Below the pieces are notes generated by a model that was given only the letters and a program-made list of their open reading frames with translations, ran no database searches and was not told the DNA's origin. The position numbers were made by a program, and so were the translations under genes. Shown in pieces: positions 11,671 through 20,108 of a DNA stretch of 64,000 nucleotides. The DNA is taken from NCBI RefSeq assembly GCF_003429565.1, contig NZ_QUAK01000149.1:62001-126000 (forward strand), read 5' to 3'. The first letter of the stretch is position 1; the number at the start of each line of letters is the position of its first letter. The stretch comes from Streptomyces triticagri (GTDB taxonomy: Bacteria; Actinomycetota; Actinomycetes; Streptomycetales; Streptomycetaceae).

Positions 11671-11703
11671 AGCGGTCTAAGAGGTATTTAAGAGCGGTTT
11701 CGG
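11671..11703. promoter_or_regulatory. Three 11-bp direct repeats, probable response-regulator operator
   Basis: The 50-bp space between the MurG-like gene and the response regulator contains three consecutive 11-mers starting at 11671, 11682 and 11693. The first and third begin AGCGGT, and the first and second end TAAG. The half-sites TCTAAG and TTTAAG are separated by 5 bp, like PmrA-type boxes (YTTAAK-N5-YTTAAK). OmpR/PhoB-class regulators bind 11-bp tandem repeats, so this is a likely site for the adjacent regulator acting on both divergent operons. Confidence 0.55.
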
Positions 11704-11704
11704 C

Positions 11705-12400
11705 ATGCTGGTCCGCATGCGCACCACGATCCTGGTCGTCGACGACGACCCCGAGGTCCGGGCCGCCCTGGACGACGTCCTCACCCTGGAGGGCTATGCC
11801 GTGCACACGGCGCCCGACGGCCATGCGGCACTCGCCGAGGTCGCCGCCGGGGAGCCGGACGCACTCGTCCTCGACGTGATGATGCCGGTACTCGACGGAC
11901 TCGCCGTCTGCCGCCGCCTCCGGGCGCTCGGCGACCGCACGCCGATCCTGGTGCTGACCGCCCTCGACTCGGTCCACGACCGGGTCGACGGCCTGGACGC
12001 GGGCGCCGACGACTATCTGGTGAAGCCGTTCTCCCTGGACGAACTGCTGGCCCGGCTGCGGGCCCTGCTGCGCCGAGCGACCCCGGACCCGGTGGCACCC
12101 GGCCCGCCCGGCTTCGCCGACCTCGCGGTCGACCCCGCGACGCGGACGGGCCGGCGAGGCGGCCGCTCCCTCGAGTTCACCCGTACCGAATGGGCGCTGC
12201 TCGAACTGCTCCTCAGACACCCGGGGCAGATCCTCACCCGCGAGACCCTGATGGAGCACGTCTGGGGCCGCGACCTGGGCCGCGACTCCAACTCCCTCGC
12301 CGTGTACGTCGGTTACCTGCGGCGCAAGCTGGAGGCCGACGGCGCGTCGCGCCTCGTCCACACCGTGCACGGCGTCGGCTACCGCCTGGACACCCGGTGA
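11705..12400 (+). CDS. OmpR-family response regulator
   Basis: 231 residues from ATG 11705; ATG 11717 (MRTTILVVDDD) is an equally possible start because neither has a clear Shine-Dalgarno. The receiver domain has the acidic pair VVDDDPEV, the phosphoacceptor in DALVLDVMMP and the conserved Lys in DDYLVKPF. A winged-helix domain follows (EFTRTEWALLELLLRHPG, SNSLAVYVGYLRRKLEA). This is the MprA/CseB-like layout. It is coupled to the sensor kinase by a GTGA overlap. Confidence 0.93.
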   Translation: MLVRMRTTILVVDDDPEVRAALDDVLTLEGYAVHTAPDGHAALAEVAAGEPDALVLDVMMPVLDGLAVCRRLRALGDRTPILVLTALDSVHDRVDGLDAGADDYLVKPFSLDELLARLRALLRRATPDPVAPGPPGFADLAVDPATRTGRRGGRSLEFTRTEWALLELLLRHPGQILTRETLMEHVWGRDLGRDSNSLAVYVGYLRRKLEADGASRLVHTVHGVGYRLDTR

Positions 12401-13815
12401 GCGGGCACCGCGCCCGCCGGCGCCGTCGTGCACCCCTGCGCCGGCGTCTCACCCTGGCCGCATCCGCGGCGGTCGCCGTGGTGGCGGTCGCGCTCTGCGC
12501 CGGCGCGTACGCGATCGTGCACTGGGAGCTGGAACGCCAACTGCGGCTGCAGCTCACCCAGTCGGTGGCCCGCCTCGGCGTCGACCGGGACGAGCCCGCG
12601 GAGTACGGAACGCTCTCCGGCGAATGCCGCTACCTCGCGGCGCCGGCCTGCGCCCAGCTCGTGCCGGCCGACCCGGACCGTGATCGCGGGGACCATCTGC
12701 TGCCGGTCACCGACGAGGTGCGCGAGGCGGCCGCCGGCCGGCAGGGGCCGTTCTATTCCACGGGCACCGTGGACGGGCACCCGCTTCTCGTCCTCACCCA
12801 GAACCACGGCACCGACCGCGCCGTCCAGGTCGCGCTCCGCTCCGACGGCGTGGATCGCTCCGAGCGGCGCGCCGCCTGGCTGTTCGCCGGACTCGGCGGC
12901 GGCGCGGTGCTGCTCGCCGCCGGACTCGGATACTGGGTCGCGCGCACCGGTCTGGCACCCGTGGCCCGCCTCACCGCCACCGCCGAGCGGATCACGTCGA
13001 CCCGCGACGCCGGACACCGCATCGAGCTGCCCGAAGGGCGCGGCGAGGACGAGATCACCCGGCTCGCCGCAAGCTTCAACGGCATGCTGGAGGCCCTGGA
13101 GGATTCCGTCGAAGCCCGGCGCCGGCTCGTCGCCGACGCATCCCATGAACTGCGCACGCCCCTGACCTCGTTGAGCGCCAACGCCGAACTGCTCGGCCGG
13201 TCCGAGCGGCTCTCCCCGGCCCAGCGGGACCGCGCCTGCGCCGCTGTGGTGCGCCAGGCACGCGGTATGACCGGACTGGTCAACGACCTCATCGAGCTGG
13301 CCCGAGGAGAGCAGCCGCCCACGCAGGCCGAGGCGGTCGACGCGGTCGCACTGGTGCGCTCAGCCGTGGAGTCCGCGCGCGGACACTGGCCCTCGGTGGT
13401 GTTCAGGGTCGCCGTGCACAAGAGCCCGCGGCTGGTACACGGCGATCCGGCCCGGCTCGATCGCCTGCTCACCAACCTCCTCGACAACGCGGCCAAGTTC
13501 TCGCCGCCCGGCGGCCCGGTCGAGGTGGCGCTGACGGCCGAGGCCGAGCACCTCATCCTCACCGTCCGCGATCACGGGCCGGGCATCGCGCCCGAGGACC
13601 AGCCGTATGTCTTCGACCGCTTCTACCGGTCACGCTCGGCCCGCGCCCTGCCCGGCTCGGGCCTCGGCCTCGCCATGGCCCAGCAGACCGCCCGCGCCCA
13701 CGGCGGCCGTCTGACCGCCGGCGACGCCGGCGAGGGAGGCGGCGCGGAACTCCGCCTCCGGCTGCCGTATCTGCCCGCCGGCCCGGAGCGCGGTCAGTCC
13801 AGGATTCCCACCTGA
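12397..13815 (+). CDS. Sensor histidine kinase
   Basis: 472 residues from GTG 12397, overlapping the regulator stop. An Arg-rich N-terminus precedes TM1 (about 20-40), then an extracytoplasmic loop, TM2 (LFAGLGGGAVLLAAGLGYWVA), HAMP, and HisKA with DASHELRTPLTSL carrying the phosphoacceptor His. The ATPase domain shows N-box NLLDNAAKF, DHGPGIAP, FDRFYRS and GSGLGLAMA. The class resembles MprB/CseC envelope-stress kinases; the signal is unknown. Its 3' end overlaps the convergent DsbB-like gene by 22 bp. Confidence 0.92.
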   Translation: MSGHRARRRRRAPLRRRLTLAASAAVAVVAVALCAGAYAIVHWELERQLRLQLTQSVARLGVDRDEPAEYGTLSGECRYLAAPACAQLVPADPDRDRGDHLLPVTDEVREAAAGRQGPFYSTGTVDGHPLLVLTQNHGTDRAVQVALRSDGVDRSERRAAWLFAGLGGGAVLLAAGLGYWVARTGLAPVARLTATAERITSTRDAGHRIELPEGRGEDEITRLAASFNGMLEALEDSVEARRRLVADASHELRTPLTSLSANAELLGRSERLSPAQRDRACAAVVRQARGMTGLVNDLIELARGEQPPTQAEAVDAVALVRSAVESARGHWPSVVFRVAVHKSPRLVHGDPARLDRLLTNLLDNAAKFSPPGGPVEVALTAEAEHLILTVRDHGPGIAPEDQPYVFDRFYRSRSARALPGSGLGLAMAQQTARAHGGRLTAGDAGEGGGAELRLRLPYLPAGPERGQSRIPT

Positions 13816-14432
13816 TAGAAGAACTCGTAGCGCGTGGGGTCGTCCGGCAGGAACCAGTGGAAGCCCTCCTCGAAGAAGACGGCCACCAGATTCACGGCGA
13901 TGACCACGCCGGTGAACCAGAGCACGCCGAGCCCGAGCATCCGGTACGCACCGGACGAGGGGATGTCGTTGTCCGAGGTGAGATGGGCGAGCGCCATGAC
14001 GACACCGATCGCCACCACCGAGGCCATGAAGAGGATCCACGCCCACACGTACATGTGCAGACCGAGCACCGGACTGCCGTAGCCCTCGTCGCCGGGCAGG
14101 ATGTGCAGCATCGTCTGGCGCCACGCGGTGAAGCCGCCGCCGATGCAGGCGACCAGGGCGAGCCCCCAGCCCATCATGTAGTCGCGGCCGGTGATGCCGC
14201 CCGTCATGCCCTTGCGCACGATCACCCCGGCGCCGAGCGCGGCGAGCAGCATGAACATCCGCTGGATCATGCACAGCGGGCAGGGGTAGTCCCAGCTGAT
14301 GAACTGCACCCCGAGTCCGGTGCAGACGATGGCCGTCCAGCCGGCGGCGAAGAGGCAGGCGAACCAGTACTGGACCTTGCCGAGCGGCCCGGCCGCCTCG
14401 GTGTCCCGGAGGTATGCGGTCGTGGCGGCCAT
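13794..14432 (-). CDS. DsbB-like disulfide bond formation membrane protein
   Basis: 212 residues with four predicted membrane spans. A CPLC redox motif (about C51/C54) sits in the first external loop in WDYPCPLCMIQR, the DsbB signature. E. coli DsbB has a second cysteine pair in the second periplasmic loop; here the region between the third and fourth spans has no cysteines, so this is a reduced two-cysteine version. Translation is probably coupled to the small upstream gene (stop at 14434, ATG at 14432). Confidence 0.85.
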   Translation of the reverse strand: MAATTAYLRDTEAAGPLGKVQYWFACLFAAGWTAIVCTGLGVQFISWDYPCPLCMIQRMFMLLAALGAGVIVRKGMTGGITGRDYMMGWGLALVACIGGGFTAWRQTMLHILPGDEGYGSPVLGLHMYVWAWILFMASVVAIGVVMALAHLTSDNDIPSSGAYRMLGLGVLWFTGVVIAVNLVAVFFEEGFHWFLPDDPTRYEFFYQVGILD

Positions 14433-14433
14433 G

Positions 14434-14598
14434 TCAGTAACTCAGCCCGAGACCGAGGCTGCTGGTGATGTGGTGCGACAGCAGCACCCCGACGGCCGCG
14501 ATCACGACCCACCAGCAGACGAGCAGTACGGTCCGGCCGCGCCGGCGATAGAGCACCAGCCAGGTGGCGAGCAGGCCGCCGAAGATGAGGGTGTCCAT
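14434..14598 (-). CDS. Small membrane protein, DUF5993-like
   Basis: 54 residues from ATG 14598: two hydrophobic helices separated by a YRRRGR basic turn (MDTLIFGGLLATWLVL then VLLVCWWVVIAAVGVLLSHH). Small two-helix proteins assigned to DUF5993 occur beside DsbB-like genes in actinomycetes, and the gene order here fits. The family name is from memory. The one-base gap to the DsbB-like gene suggests a complex or assembly role. A longer upstream start has no coding character. Confidence 0.65.
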   Translation of the reverse strand: MDTLIFGGLLATWLVLYRRRGRTVLLVCWWVVIAAVGVLLSHHITSSLGLGLSY

Positions 14599-14709
14599 GC
14601 CGGCGGACGGTACCGAGCCGGTGTCCGGCCGGTGCGGGAGCACGCCGGATACGGCCTCGAAGCCCACGGAAGGACGACACGGCGGCCGGGCCACCCGGCC
14701 GAGCCGCTC

Positions 14710-15780
14710 TCAGCGGCGGTCGAGTTCACCGTCCGGAGCCCGGTCCAGGTCCGCCATGTCCAGTACGAAGCGGTACCGGACGTCGTTGCGGCGGAGCCGG
14801 GCGAGTGCCGTGTCGACCTGTGCCGAGGGAAGTACCTCGACATCGGCGACGATGCCGTGCGCGGCGCAGAAGTCGAGCATCTCGGCCGTCCCCGCGCGGC
14901 CGCCACTGCCCGCGGAGCTGAGCTTCTTCCGTCCGACGAGCAGGTCCATGACCTCGACGGTGACCGGCCCCAGATGCCCGAGGTGGCTGAGCGTGCCGTC
15001 CATCGCCACCAGCTTCAGATACGGGGCCGGGTCGTGGGGCGCGGAGACGGTGTCGATGACGACGTCGAAGCTGTCGCGTACGGCTGCCATCCGCGCCTCG
15101 TCCGTGGAGACGACGAGATCGCCTGCGCCGAGCCGCAGGGCGTCCTCGCGCTTGTCCGGGGTGCGGCTGAGCACCGTGGTGTCGGCACCGAGTGCCACCG
15201 CCAACTTGACCGCGAGATGGCCGAGTCCGCCGAGCCCCGCCACGGCGACCCGAGTGCCCGTACCCACGCCGAGTGCGCGCAGCGGCTCCCACACGGTGAC
15301 TCCGGCGCACAGCAGGGGCGCGGCGGCGGCGGCATCCAGTCCGTCGGGAAGCCGGTGGGCGAAGGCGTCGCGCACGACGTACTCACGCGAGAAGCCACCC
15401 AGTGTGGTCGTCCCGTCCTGCCGATCGGTGCCGGCGTACGTCAGTGTCGGGAAGGAGTGGCAGAAGTTCTCCTGTCCCGCCGTGCACATGGCGCACGCCC
15501 CGCAGGCGTCGACGATGTTGCCCACCGCGACGCGGTCGCCGGCGGTGAAAGCGGTCACCTCGGAGCCCGTTTCGCTCACCACACCGGTGAGTTCGTGGCC
15601 CGGCACCAGCGGCGTCCCGGCGCGCGGGTCGTACTGGCTCAGCGCCTGCAGATCGGTGTGGCAGACGCCGCAGTAGTCGACCCGGACCGCCACGTCGTGC
15701 GGGCGCAGGTCACGGCGTTCCAGCGGCACGCGGCGCAGCGTGTCCGGTCCGATCGCCCGCAAACCCGTGGTCGTACGCAC
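14710..15780 (-). CDS. Zinc-dependent alcohol dehydrogenase, NAD(P)-linked
   Basis: 356 residues from GTG 15780, with GGAGG 7 nt upstream. Catalytic zinc ligands are in DYCGVCHTDL and VPGHELTG. The structural zinc loop is CGACAMCTAGQENFC. The Rossmann motif is GLGGLGHLAVKLA. It is a cytosolic MDR-family enzyme of the YahK/cinnamyl-alcohol type; substrate unknown. It diverges from a TetR regulator with shared 8-bp sites between them, so it is probably the regulated target. Confidence 0.9.
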   Translation of the reverse strand: MRTTTGLRAIGPDTLRRVPLERRDLRPHDVAVRVDYCGVCHTDLQALSQYDPRAGTPLVPGHELTGVVSETGSEVTAFTAGDRVAVGNIVDACGACAMCTAGQENFCHSFPTLTYAGTDRQDGTTTLGGFSREYVVRDAFAHRLPDGLDAAAAAPLLCAGVTVWEPLRALGVGTGTRVAVAGLGGLGHLAVKLAVALGADTTVLSRTPDKREDALRLGAGDLVVSTDEARMAAVRDSFDVVIDTVSAPHDPAPYLKLVAMDGTLSHLGHLGPVTVEVMDLLVGRKKLSSAGSGGRAGTAEMLDFCAAHGIVADVEVLPSAQVDTALARLRRNDVRYRFVLDMADLDRAPDGELDRR

Positions 15781-15796
15781 AGCAGCGCCTCCAGAA

Positions 15797-15870
15797 CGAA
15801 CTGTTCGGTCTATGTGCGCTGTCGAGGCTAGGTGTGATGACGCGGCAAGGCAAACCAACTGTTCTGTTTG
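15797..15870. promoter_or_regulatory. Paired TetR-type operator candidates
   Basis: The core AACTGTTC occurs twice in the same orientation, at 15799-15806 and 15857-15864. The first sits in the 11-bp palindrome CGAAC-T-GTTCG (15797-15807). The second sits within CAAAC...GTTTG arms (15851-15870). The location between the divergent dehydrogenase and TetR genes suggests autoregulation and dehydrogenase repression. Confidence 0.5.
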
Positions 15871-15883
15871 CTAGGGTCGGCGC

Positions 15884-16471
15884 ATGCCGGAACAGCCCCA
15901 GACCTCGCGAGGCGCCGCGACCTATCGGCGCATCGTGGAAGCCGCGACCGAGGAGTTCGCCCAGCACGGCATCGCCGGTGCCCGCGTCGAGCGCATCGTG
16001 AAGTCCGCGCGCACCAACAAGGCCCAGCTCTATGCCTACTTCGGCGACAAGGAGCAGCTCTTCGACGCGATCTTCCTCGACTCGCTCGAGCGCATCACGG
16101 ACGTCGTCCCCATCGACGCGGACGACCTCGCGGGCTGGGCCGTGCGTCTCTACGACGAGTATCTGCGCCGCCCCGACCTCATCCGGCTCGCGACCTGGAC
16201 CCGCCTCGAACGCCGGCCCGCCGGTCACCTGGTGGAGACCCACGAGCACTACGACGACCGCAAGCTCACTGCGATCGCCGAGGCCCAGGCCGCCGGGCGG
16301 GTCCGGGCGGGCGACCCGTTCGACCTGATGGCCATGGTGATCGCCATGTCCATGGCCTGGTCCCCGGTGAGCAATGTCTACGCGGCCACCGACCGCGAGG
16401 CCGCCGAACTGCACGAGCGCCGTCGCGAGCTGCTCCGTGACAGCGTGCGCCGAGTCACCGCGGCCGACTGA
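15884..16471 (+). CDS. TetR-family transcriptional regulator
   Basis: 195 residues. The N-terminal HTH covers about 14-60 (TYRRIVEAATEEFAQHGIAG, KAQLYAYFGDKEQLFDAIF), followed by a helical ligand/dimer domain. The C-terminal TetR_C-like segment LATWTRLERRP is seen in regulators next to oxidoreductases. It diverges from the alcohol dehydrogenase. Leader spacing from the second operator to the ATG is short. Confidence 0.9.
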   Translation: MPEQPQTSRGAATYRRIVEAATEEFAQHGIAGARVERIVKSARTNKAQLYAYFGDKEQLFDAIFLDSLERITDVVPIDADDLAGWAVRLYDEYLRRPDLIRLATWTRLERRPAGHLVETHEHYDDRKLTAIAEAQAAGRVRAGDPFDLMAMVIAMSMAWSPVSNVYAATDREAAELHERRRELLRDSVRRVTAAD

Positions 16472-16522
16472 CGCCCGCGTACCGCGCTGCGTGGCTGACG
16501 GGCGTCCGGGTGACCGGCCCGG

Positions 16523-16825
16523 TCATGCAGGCAGTTGAGCCCCGCGGTCGGGCACGGCGGCGCTCTGCCCGGCGTGCCTCTCGGGCCCGCTGATCTCCGC
16601 CCACACCGCGTCGAGGGAGAGGCCGAGGACGTCGGCGATCGCCGCGATGGTCGGGAAGGCGGGGGTGGCGACGCGGCCCGACTCGATCTTCCGGAGCGTC
16701 TCCGGCGAGACGCGGGCGTCGAGTGCGACCTCGAGCATGGAGCGATGTCCCCTGGCGCGACGGAGGAGCGCACCGAGGCGCTGTCCGCGTTCGACCTCTG
16801 CGGGGGTGAGCGGCAACCTGACCAT
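16523..16825 (-). CDS. XRE-family DNA-binding protein
   Basis: 100 residues. An HTH_3 domain spans about 12-70: QRLGALLRRARGHRSMLEVALDARVSPETLRKIESGRVATPAFPTIAAIADVLGLSLD. A short unstructured tail follows. It is divergent from a stand-alone methionine aminopeptidase with palindromic, AT-rich promoter DNA between them, so autoregulation and control of the peptidase are likely. Confidence 0.87.
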   Translation of the reverse strand: MVRLPLTPAEVERGQRLGALLRRARGHRSMLEVALDARVSPETLRKIESGRVATPAFPTIAAIADVLGLSLDAVWAEISGPERHAGQSAAVPDRGAQLPA

Positions 16826-16839
16826 GCCGCCGATTGTAG

Positions 16840-16864
16840 TACCGGTATAGTATGGCCGGTATAA
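16840..16864. promoter_or_regulatory. XRE operator / overlapping divergent promoters
   Basis: The palindrome TACCGGTA (16840-16847) is followed by a second CCGGTATA copy at 16856-16863, 14 bp from the first (16842-16849). TATAGT and TATAAT look like -10 elements for the plus-strand peptidase gene, and the complement TACTAT could serve the minus-strand XRE gene. This is the most AT-rich spot nearby. Confidence 0.5.
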
Positions 16865-16891
16865 TTATTGGCCGCATCGGAGAGGCGCCGC

Positions 16892-17665
16892 ATGATCGAG
16901 ATCCTGAACTCCACGCTGCTGGACCGGGCGAAGGACACGGGCGCCCTGGTCGCCGACATCCTGCAGACACTGCGGAGCCGCACCGCGGTCGGCACGAACC
17001 TGCTGGACATCGACCGGTGGACGCAGGCCATGATCCTCGAGGCGGAAGCGCAGTCCTGCTACGTCGACTACGCACCGTCCTTCGGCCGCGGCCCGTTCGG
17101 CCACTACGTCTGCACCGCGGTCAACGACGCGGTGCTGCACGGCCGCCCGTACGACTACGCACTGGCCGACGGTGATCTGCTCACCCTCGACCTCGCCGTC
17201 TCCCGGGGCGGAGTCGCCGCGGACGCGGCCATCAGCTTCCTGGTGGGCGACGCGAGGCCCGCCGAGAGCGTCGCCATGATCGAGACGACGGAGCGCGCAC
17301 TGGCCGCGGGGATCGCCGCCGCCGGGCCCGGGGCGCGCATCGGCGATCTCTCCCATGCGATCGGGACGGTCCTCGATGCGGCGGGGTACGCGATCAACAC
17401 CGAGTTCGGCGGCCACGGCATCGGCTCGACGATGCACCAGGACCCGCATGTGGCCAACTCCGGTCGCCCGGGCCGTGGTTACCGGCTCCGGCCCGGACTG
17501 CTGCTCGCCCTGGAGCCCTGGATCATGGCGGACACCGCGCAGCTCGTGACCGATCCCGACGGGTGGACGCTCCGCAGCGCGACGGGCTGCCGCACGGCCC
17601 ACAGTGAGCACACCATCGCGATCACCGAGGACGGGGCCGAGATCCTCACGCTGCCTTCGCGATAG
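16892..17665 (+). CDS. map: Type I methionine aminopeptidase (extra copy)
   Basis: 257 residues from ATG 16892, with GGAGAGG 6 nt upstream. It removes the initiator Met from nascent proteins. All five metal ligands of the pita-bread fold are visible: the Asp pair in LDLAVSRGGVAADAA, His in GGHGIGSTMHQDPHV, Glu in LALEPWIM and Glu in HSEHTIAITEDG. The substrate His is in GHYVCTAVND. There is no N-terminal SH3-binding extension. Its place beside an XRE gene rather than ribosomal genes suggests a secondary, regulated enzyme. Confidence 0.9.
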   Translation: MIEILNSTLLDRAKDTGALVADILQTLRSRTAVGTNLLDIDRWTQAMILEAEAQSCYVDYAPSFGRGPFGHYVCTAVNDAVLHGRPYDYALADGDLLTLDLAVSRGGVAADAAISFLVGDARPAESVAMIETTERALAAGIAAAGPGARIGDLSHAIGTVLDAAGYAINTEFGGHGIGSTMHQDPHVANSGRPGRGYRLRPGLLLALEPWIMADTAQLVTDPDGWTLRSATGCRTAHSEHTIAITEDGAEILTLPSR

Positions 17666-17696
17666 TCAGGAGGCGCCGGTATCCACCGCCCGGTGA

Positions 17697-19250
17697 TCAC
17701 CCCGCCGGGGTTCGATCCCCCGGGCCGCGCAGGACGATGTGGGCGAACAGCGCGGCCAGTACGGCGGCGCCCACCCACATGGACTGCTGCCAGCCGTCGA
17801 CGAAGGACTGCTGTGCGGCGTGCAGCAGTTCCGGCGCGTGCGAGCCGCTCCTGGGCGCGACCTCGACGGCATGGGCGATGCCTTCGCGTGCGGTGTCCGC
17901 GGCCGGGCCCGGTACGCCGTCGAGCCTGTCGTCCATGGCGCTGCGGTATCCCGCGGCCAGGAGCGCGCCCAGCACGGCGACCCCGAGTGCGGTGCCGAAC
18001 TCCCGGGTGACGTCGTTGAGCGCGGAGGCGACTCCCTGCTGGGCGCGGGGCAGCGAGGCCGTGATGGCCTCGGTGGAGGGCGTCATCGACAGGCCCATGC
18101 CGATGCCCATCGCGAGCATGCCGGCCAGGACGGACAGGTAGCCGCCTTCGACGGAGACGAACAGCGCCATCAGGGCCAGGCCGAGAGCGGCCAGGGCGAT
18201 ACCGGCGGCCATGGTGGCGCGTGCCCCGATCCTGGCGGCCGTCCTGGGAGCCAGGCCGGACGTCAGCATCATCATGACGGCCATCGGCATCATCGCGAGC
18301 GTGGACAGCAGCCCGGACCAGCCCAGGACGGCCTGGAAGAAGGGGAAGAGCACGACGGCGATGCCCGCCTGGACGCCGAAGACGACCAGCAGGGTGATCG
18401 AGCCGCCGGCCAGGCCGCGCTCACGGAAGAGGCGTACGTCGAGAAGTGCGGCGTCGCGGCGGTGCAGCTCCCGGGCGACGAAGACGGCGGCGGCGACGAC
18501 GCCGACGGCCAGACCGATCAGGGGCACCGGTGCGGTCCAGCCGCGTTCGGGTCCCTCCTGCAGGACGAAGATGAGGCCGGTCACGGCGACCACGGAGAGC
18601 AGCGCACCGATGGTGTCGAAGGAATGCGCCGAGCGCTCACGGGAGTTGGGCACCGACCTCAGTGTCATCGCCAGGGCCACGGCGGCCAGTACCACCGGCA
18701 GGAGGAACAGCCACCGCCAGTCGGCGACATCGACGAGGAGGGCGGACAGAAACATGCCGACGATGCCGCCGCCTCCGGCGACGCCCGTCCATACACCGAT
18801 CGCCCTGCCCCGCTGCTCCTCGGGGAACGTACTGGTGATGACGGCCAGCGTGATCGGCATGATCATCGCGGCGCTGACGCCGGCGGCCGCCCGGGCGGCG
18901 ATCATCACCCCGGCCGACGGGGCGAGTCCTGCCGCGATACCGGCGGCGCCGAACAGGGCCAGCCCGGCGACCAGCATGGGCTTGCGGCCCAGGCGGTCAC
19001 CGATCGCGCCGAGCGGCAGCAGCAGTGCGGCCAGGGCGAGGGTGTAGATGTTGATGATCCACAGCACGGTGCTCTGCGAGGCGCCGAACTCCACGGCCAT
19101 GTGCGTCTGGGCGACGTTCAGCCCGGAGACCGACGCGATGACGGCCATCAGCGCGACGGAGACGGCGATCAGGATCGTGCGCAGCCGGCGCGCATTGGGT
19201 GCGTCCGCGTCGCTTGCGTCTGCCGCCTGTGGATGCTGGTGAGTACGCAT
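17697..19250 (-). CDS. MFS drug exporter, DHA2 (14-TM) family
   Basis: About 517 residues. The motif GAIGDRLGRKPMLVAG lies after TM2, and PITLAVITSTFPEEQRGRAIGVWTGVAGGGGIVG is motif C of antiporters. Fourteen hydrophobic segments suit the EmrB/QacA group, proton-driven drug efflux in the inner membrane. Two adjacent ATGs (19253 and 19250) are possible; the second is better spaced from GGAAGG. It is divergent from an XRE-cupin regulator that probably represses it. The gene converges on map. Confidence 0.9.
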   Translation of the reverse strand: MRTHQHPQAADASDADAPNARRLRTILIAVSVALMAVIASVSGLNVAQTHMAVEFGASQSTVLWIINIYTLALAALLLPLGAIGDRLGRKPMLVAGLALFGAAGIAAGLAPSAGVMIAARAAAGVSAAMIMPITLAVITSTFPEEQRGRAIGVWTGVAGGGGIVGMFLSALLVDVADWRWLFLLPVVLAAVALAMTLRSVPNSRERSAHSFDTIGALLSVVAVTGLIFVLQEGPERGWTAPVPLIGLAVGVVAAAVFVARELHRRDAALLDVRLFRERGLAGGSITLLVVFGVQAGIAVVLFPFFQAVLGWSGLLSTLAMMPMAVMMMLTSGLAPRTAARIGARATMAAGIALAALGLALMALFVSVEGGYLSVLAGMLAMGIGMGLSMTPSTEAITASLPRAQQGVASALNDVTREFGTALGVAVLGALLAAGYRSAMDDRLDGVPGPAADTAREGIAHAVEVAPRSGSHAPELLHAAQQSFVDGWQQSMWVGAAVLAALFAHIVLRGPGDRTPAG

Positions 19251-19378
19251 CATTTCCTTCCGAAGGCCCCGAGCGAGGCATGCCGCAGCAGTGCCGGAGC
19301 GTGCCGGTCGCCGGGGCGATGCGATGGGGGAGTCGAGGTGAGGACTGGTGGCTCGACGCTAAGCCCGGATTGCCGACA

Positions 19379-19396
19379 GGGCATACGATGTTGCCC
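19379..19396. promoter_or_regulatory. Inverted repeat at the XRE-cupin start
   Basis: GGGCA and TGCCC arms flank 8 bp at the start of the XRE-cupin gene, with TACGAT inside as a possible -10. A regulator binding here could control itself and, less directly, the divergent exporter starting about 130 bp away. This is a weak signal. Confidence 0.3.
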
Positions 19397-20002
19397 ATGA
19401 CGCAAGAAGATGGGCAGTTGGACAGCCTCGTACGCAAACGAATCCGCGCTCTGCGGGTCGCCCAGGGCTGGTCCCTGGAGGAGCTGGCCACCCGCGCGAA
19501 CCTCAGTCAGTCCTCGCTGAGCCGCATCGAGAACGGCCGGCGACGCCTCGCCCTCGACCAACTGGTCACCCTGGCCCGCGCCCTGGACACATCCCTTGAC
19601 CAGCTCGTGGAGAACGCCGCCGACGACGTCGTCATCAGCCCGATGATCGACGGCGCGCACGGAATCATGCGCTGGCCCGTGAAGGGCGATCCCGGGATGA
19701 GTGTGATGCGCCAGCGGATGACCGAACCGCCGCCCGACAACCCGGCCCGGATGCGCGCGCACCCGGGCCGAGAATGGCTGGTGGTCCTGTCCGGCACCGC
19801 CGTCCTCATGCTCGGCCACCGGCGCTTCCGCATGGAGGCCAACCAGGCCGCCGAGTTCCCGACGATGCTGCCGCACGCGATCGGCGCCGAGGGCGGGCCG
19901 TGCGAGATCATGGGCATCTTCGACCGCGACGCCCGCCGCGGTCACCAGCGGGAGGCCGCCGAAGCGGGCGACCGCGGCGAGGCGCAGACGCCCCGCGAGT
20001 GA
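19397..20002 (+). CDS. XRE-cupin transcriptional regulator
   Basis: 201 residues from ATG 19397; ATG 19388 is an alternative. HTH_3 at about 8-62 (VRKRIRALRVAQGWSLEELATRANLSQSSLSRIENGRR) and a C-terminal cupin_2 domain (HPGREWLVVLSGTAVLMLGHRRFRMEANQAAEFPTMLPHAIGAEGG). Members of this class sense small ligands or act as stress regulators. No Shine-Dalgarno is evident, so the mRNA may be leaderless. The divergent MFS pump is the likely target. Confidence 0.88.
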   Translation: MTQEDGQLDSLVRKRIRALRVAQGWSLEELATRANLSQSSLSRIENGRRRLALDQLVTLARALDTSLDQLVENAADDVVISPMIDGAHGIMRWPVKGDPGMSVMRQRMTEPPPDNPARMRAHPGREWLVVLSGTAVLMLGHRRFRMEANQAAEFPTMLPHAIGAEGGPCEIMGIFDRDARRGHQREAAEAGDRGEAQTPRE

Positions 20003-20108
20003 CCGGCGCCGGGCAGGATCTTGCGTGGCCGGCAGCAGCTGGGGCCACCTTCTTGCGGATACGGCAACCGACGCTGCGATCGGCGCAGCACGGCTCTACG
20101 GTGCAGCC

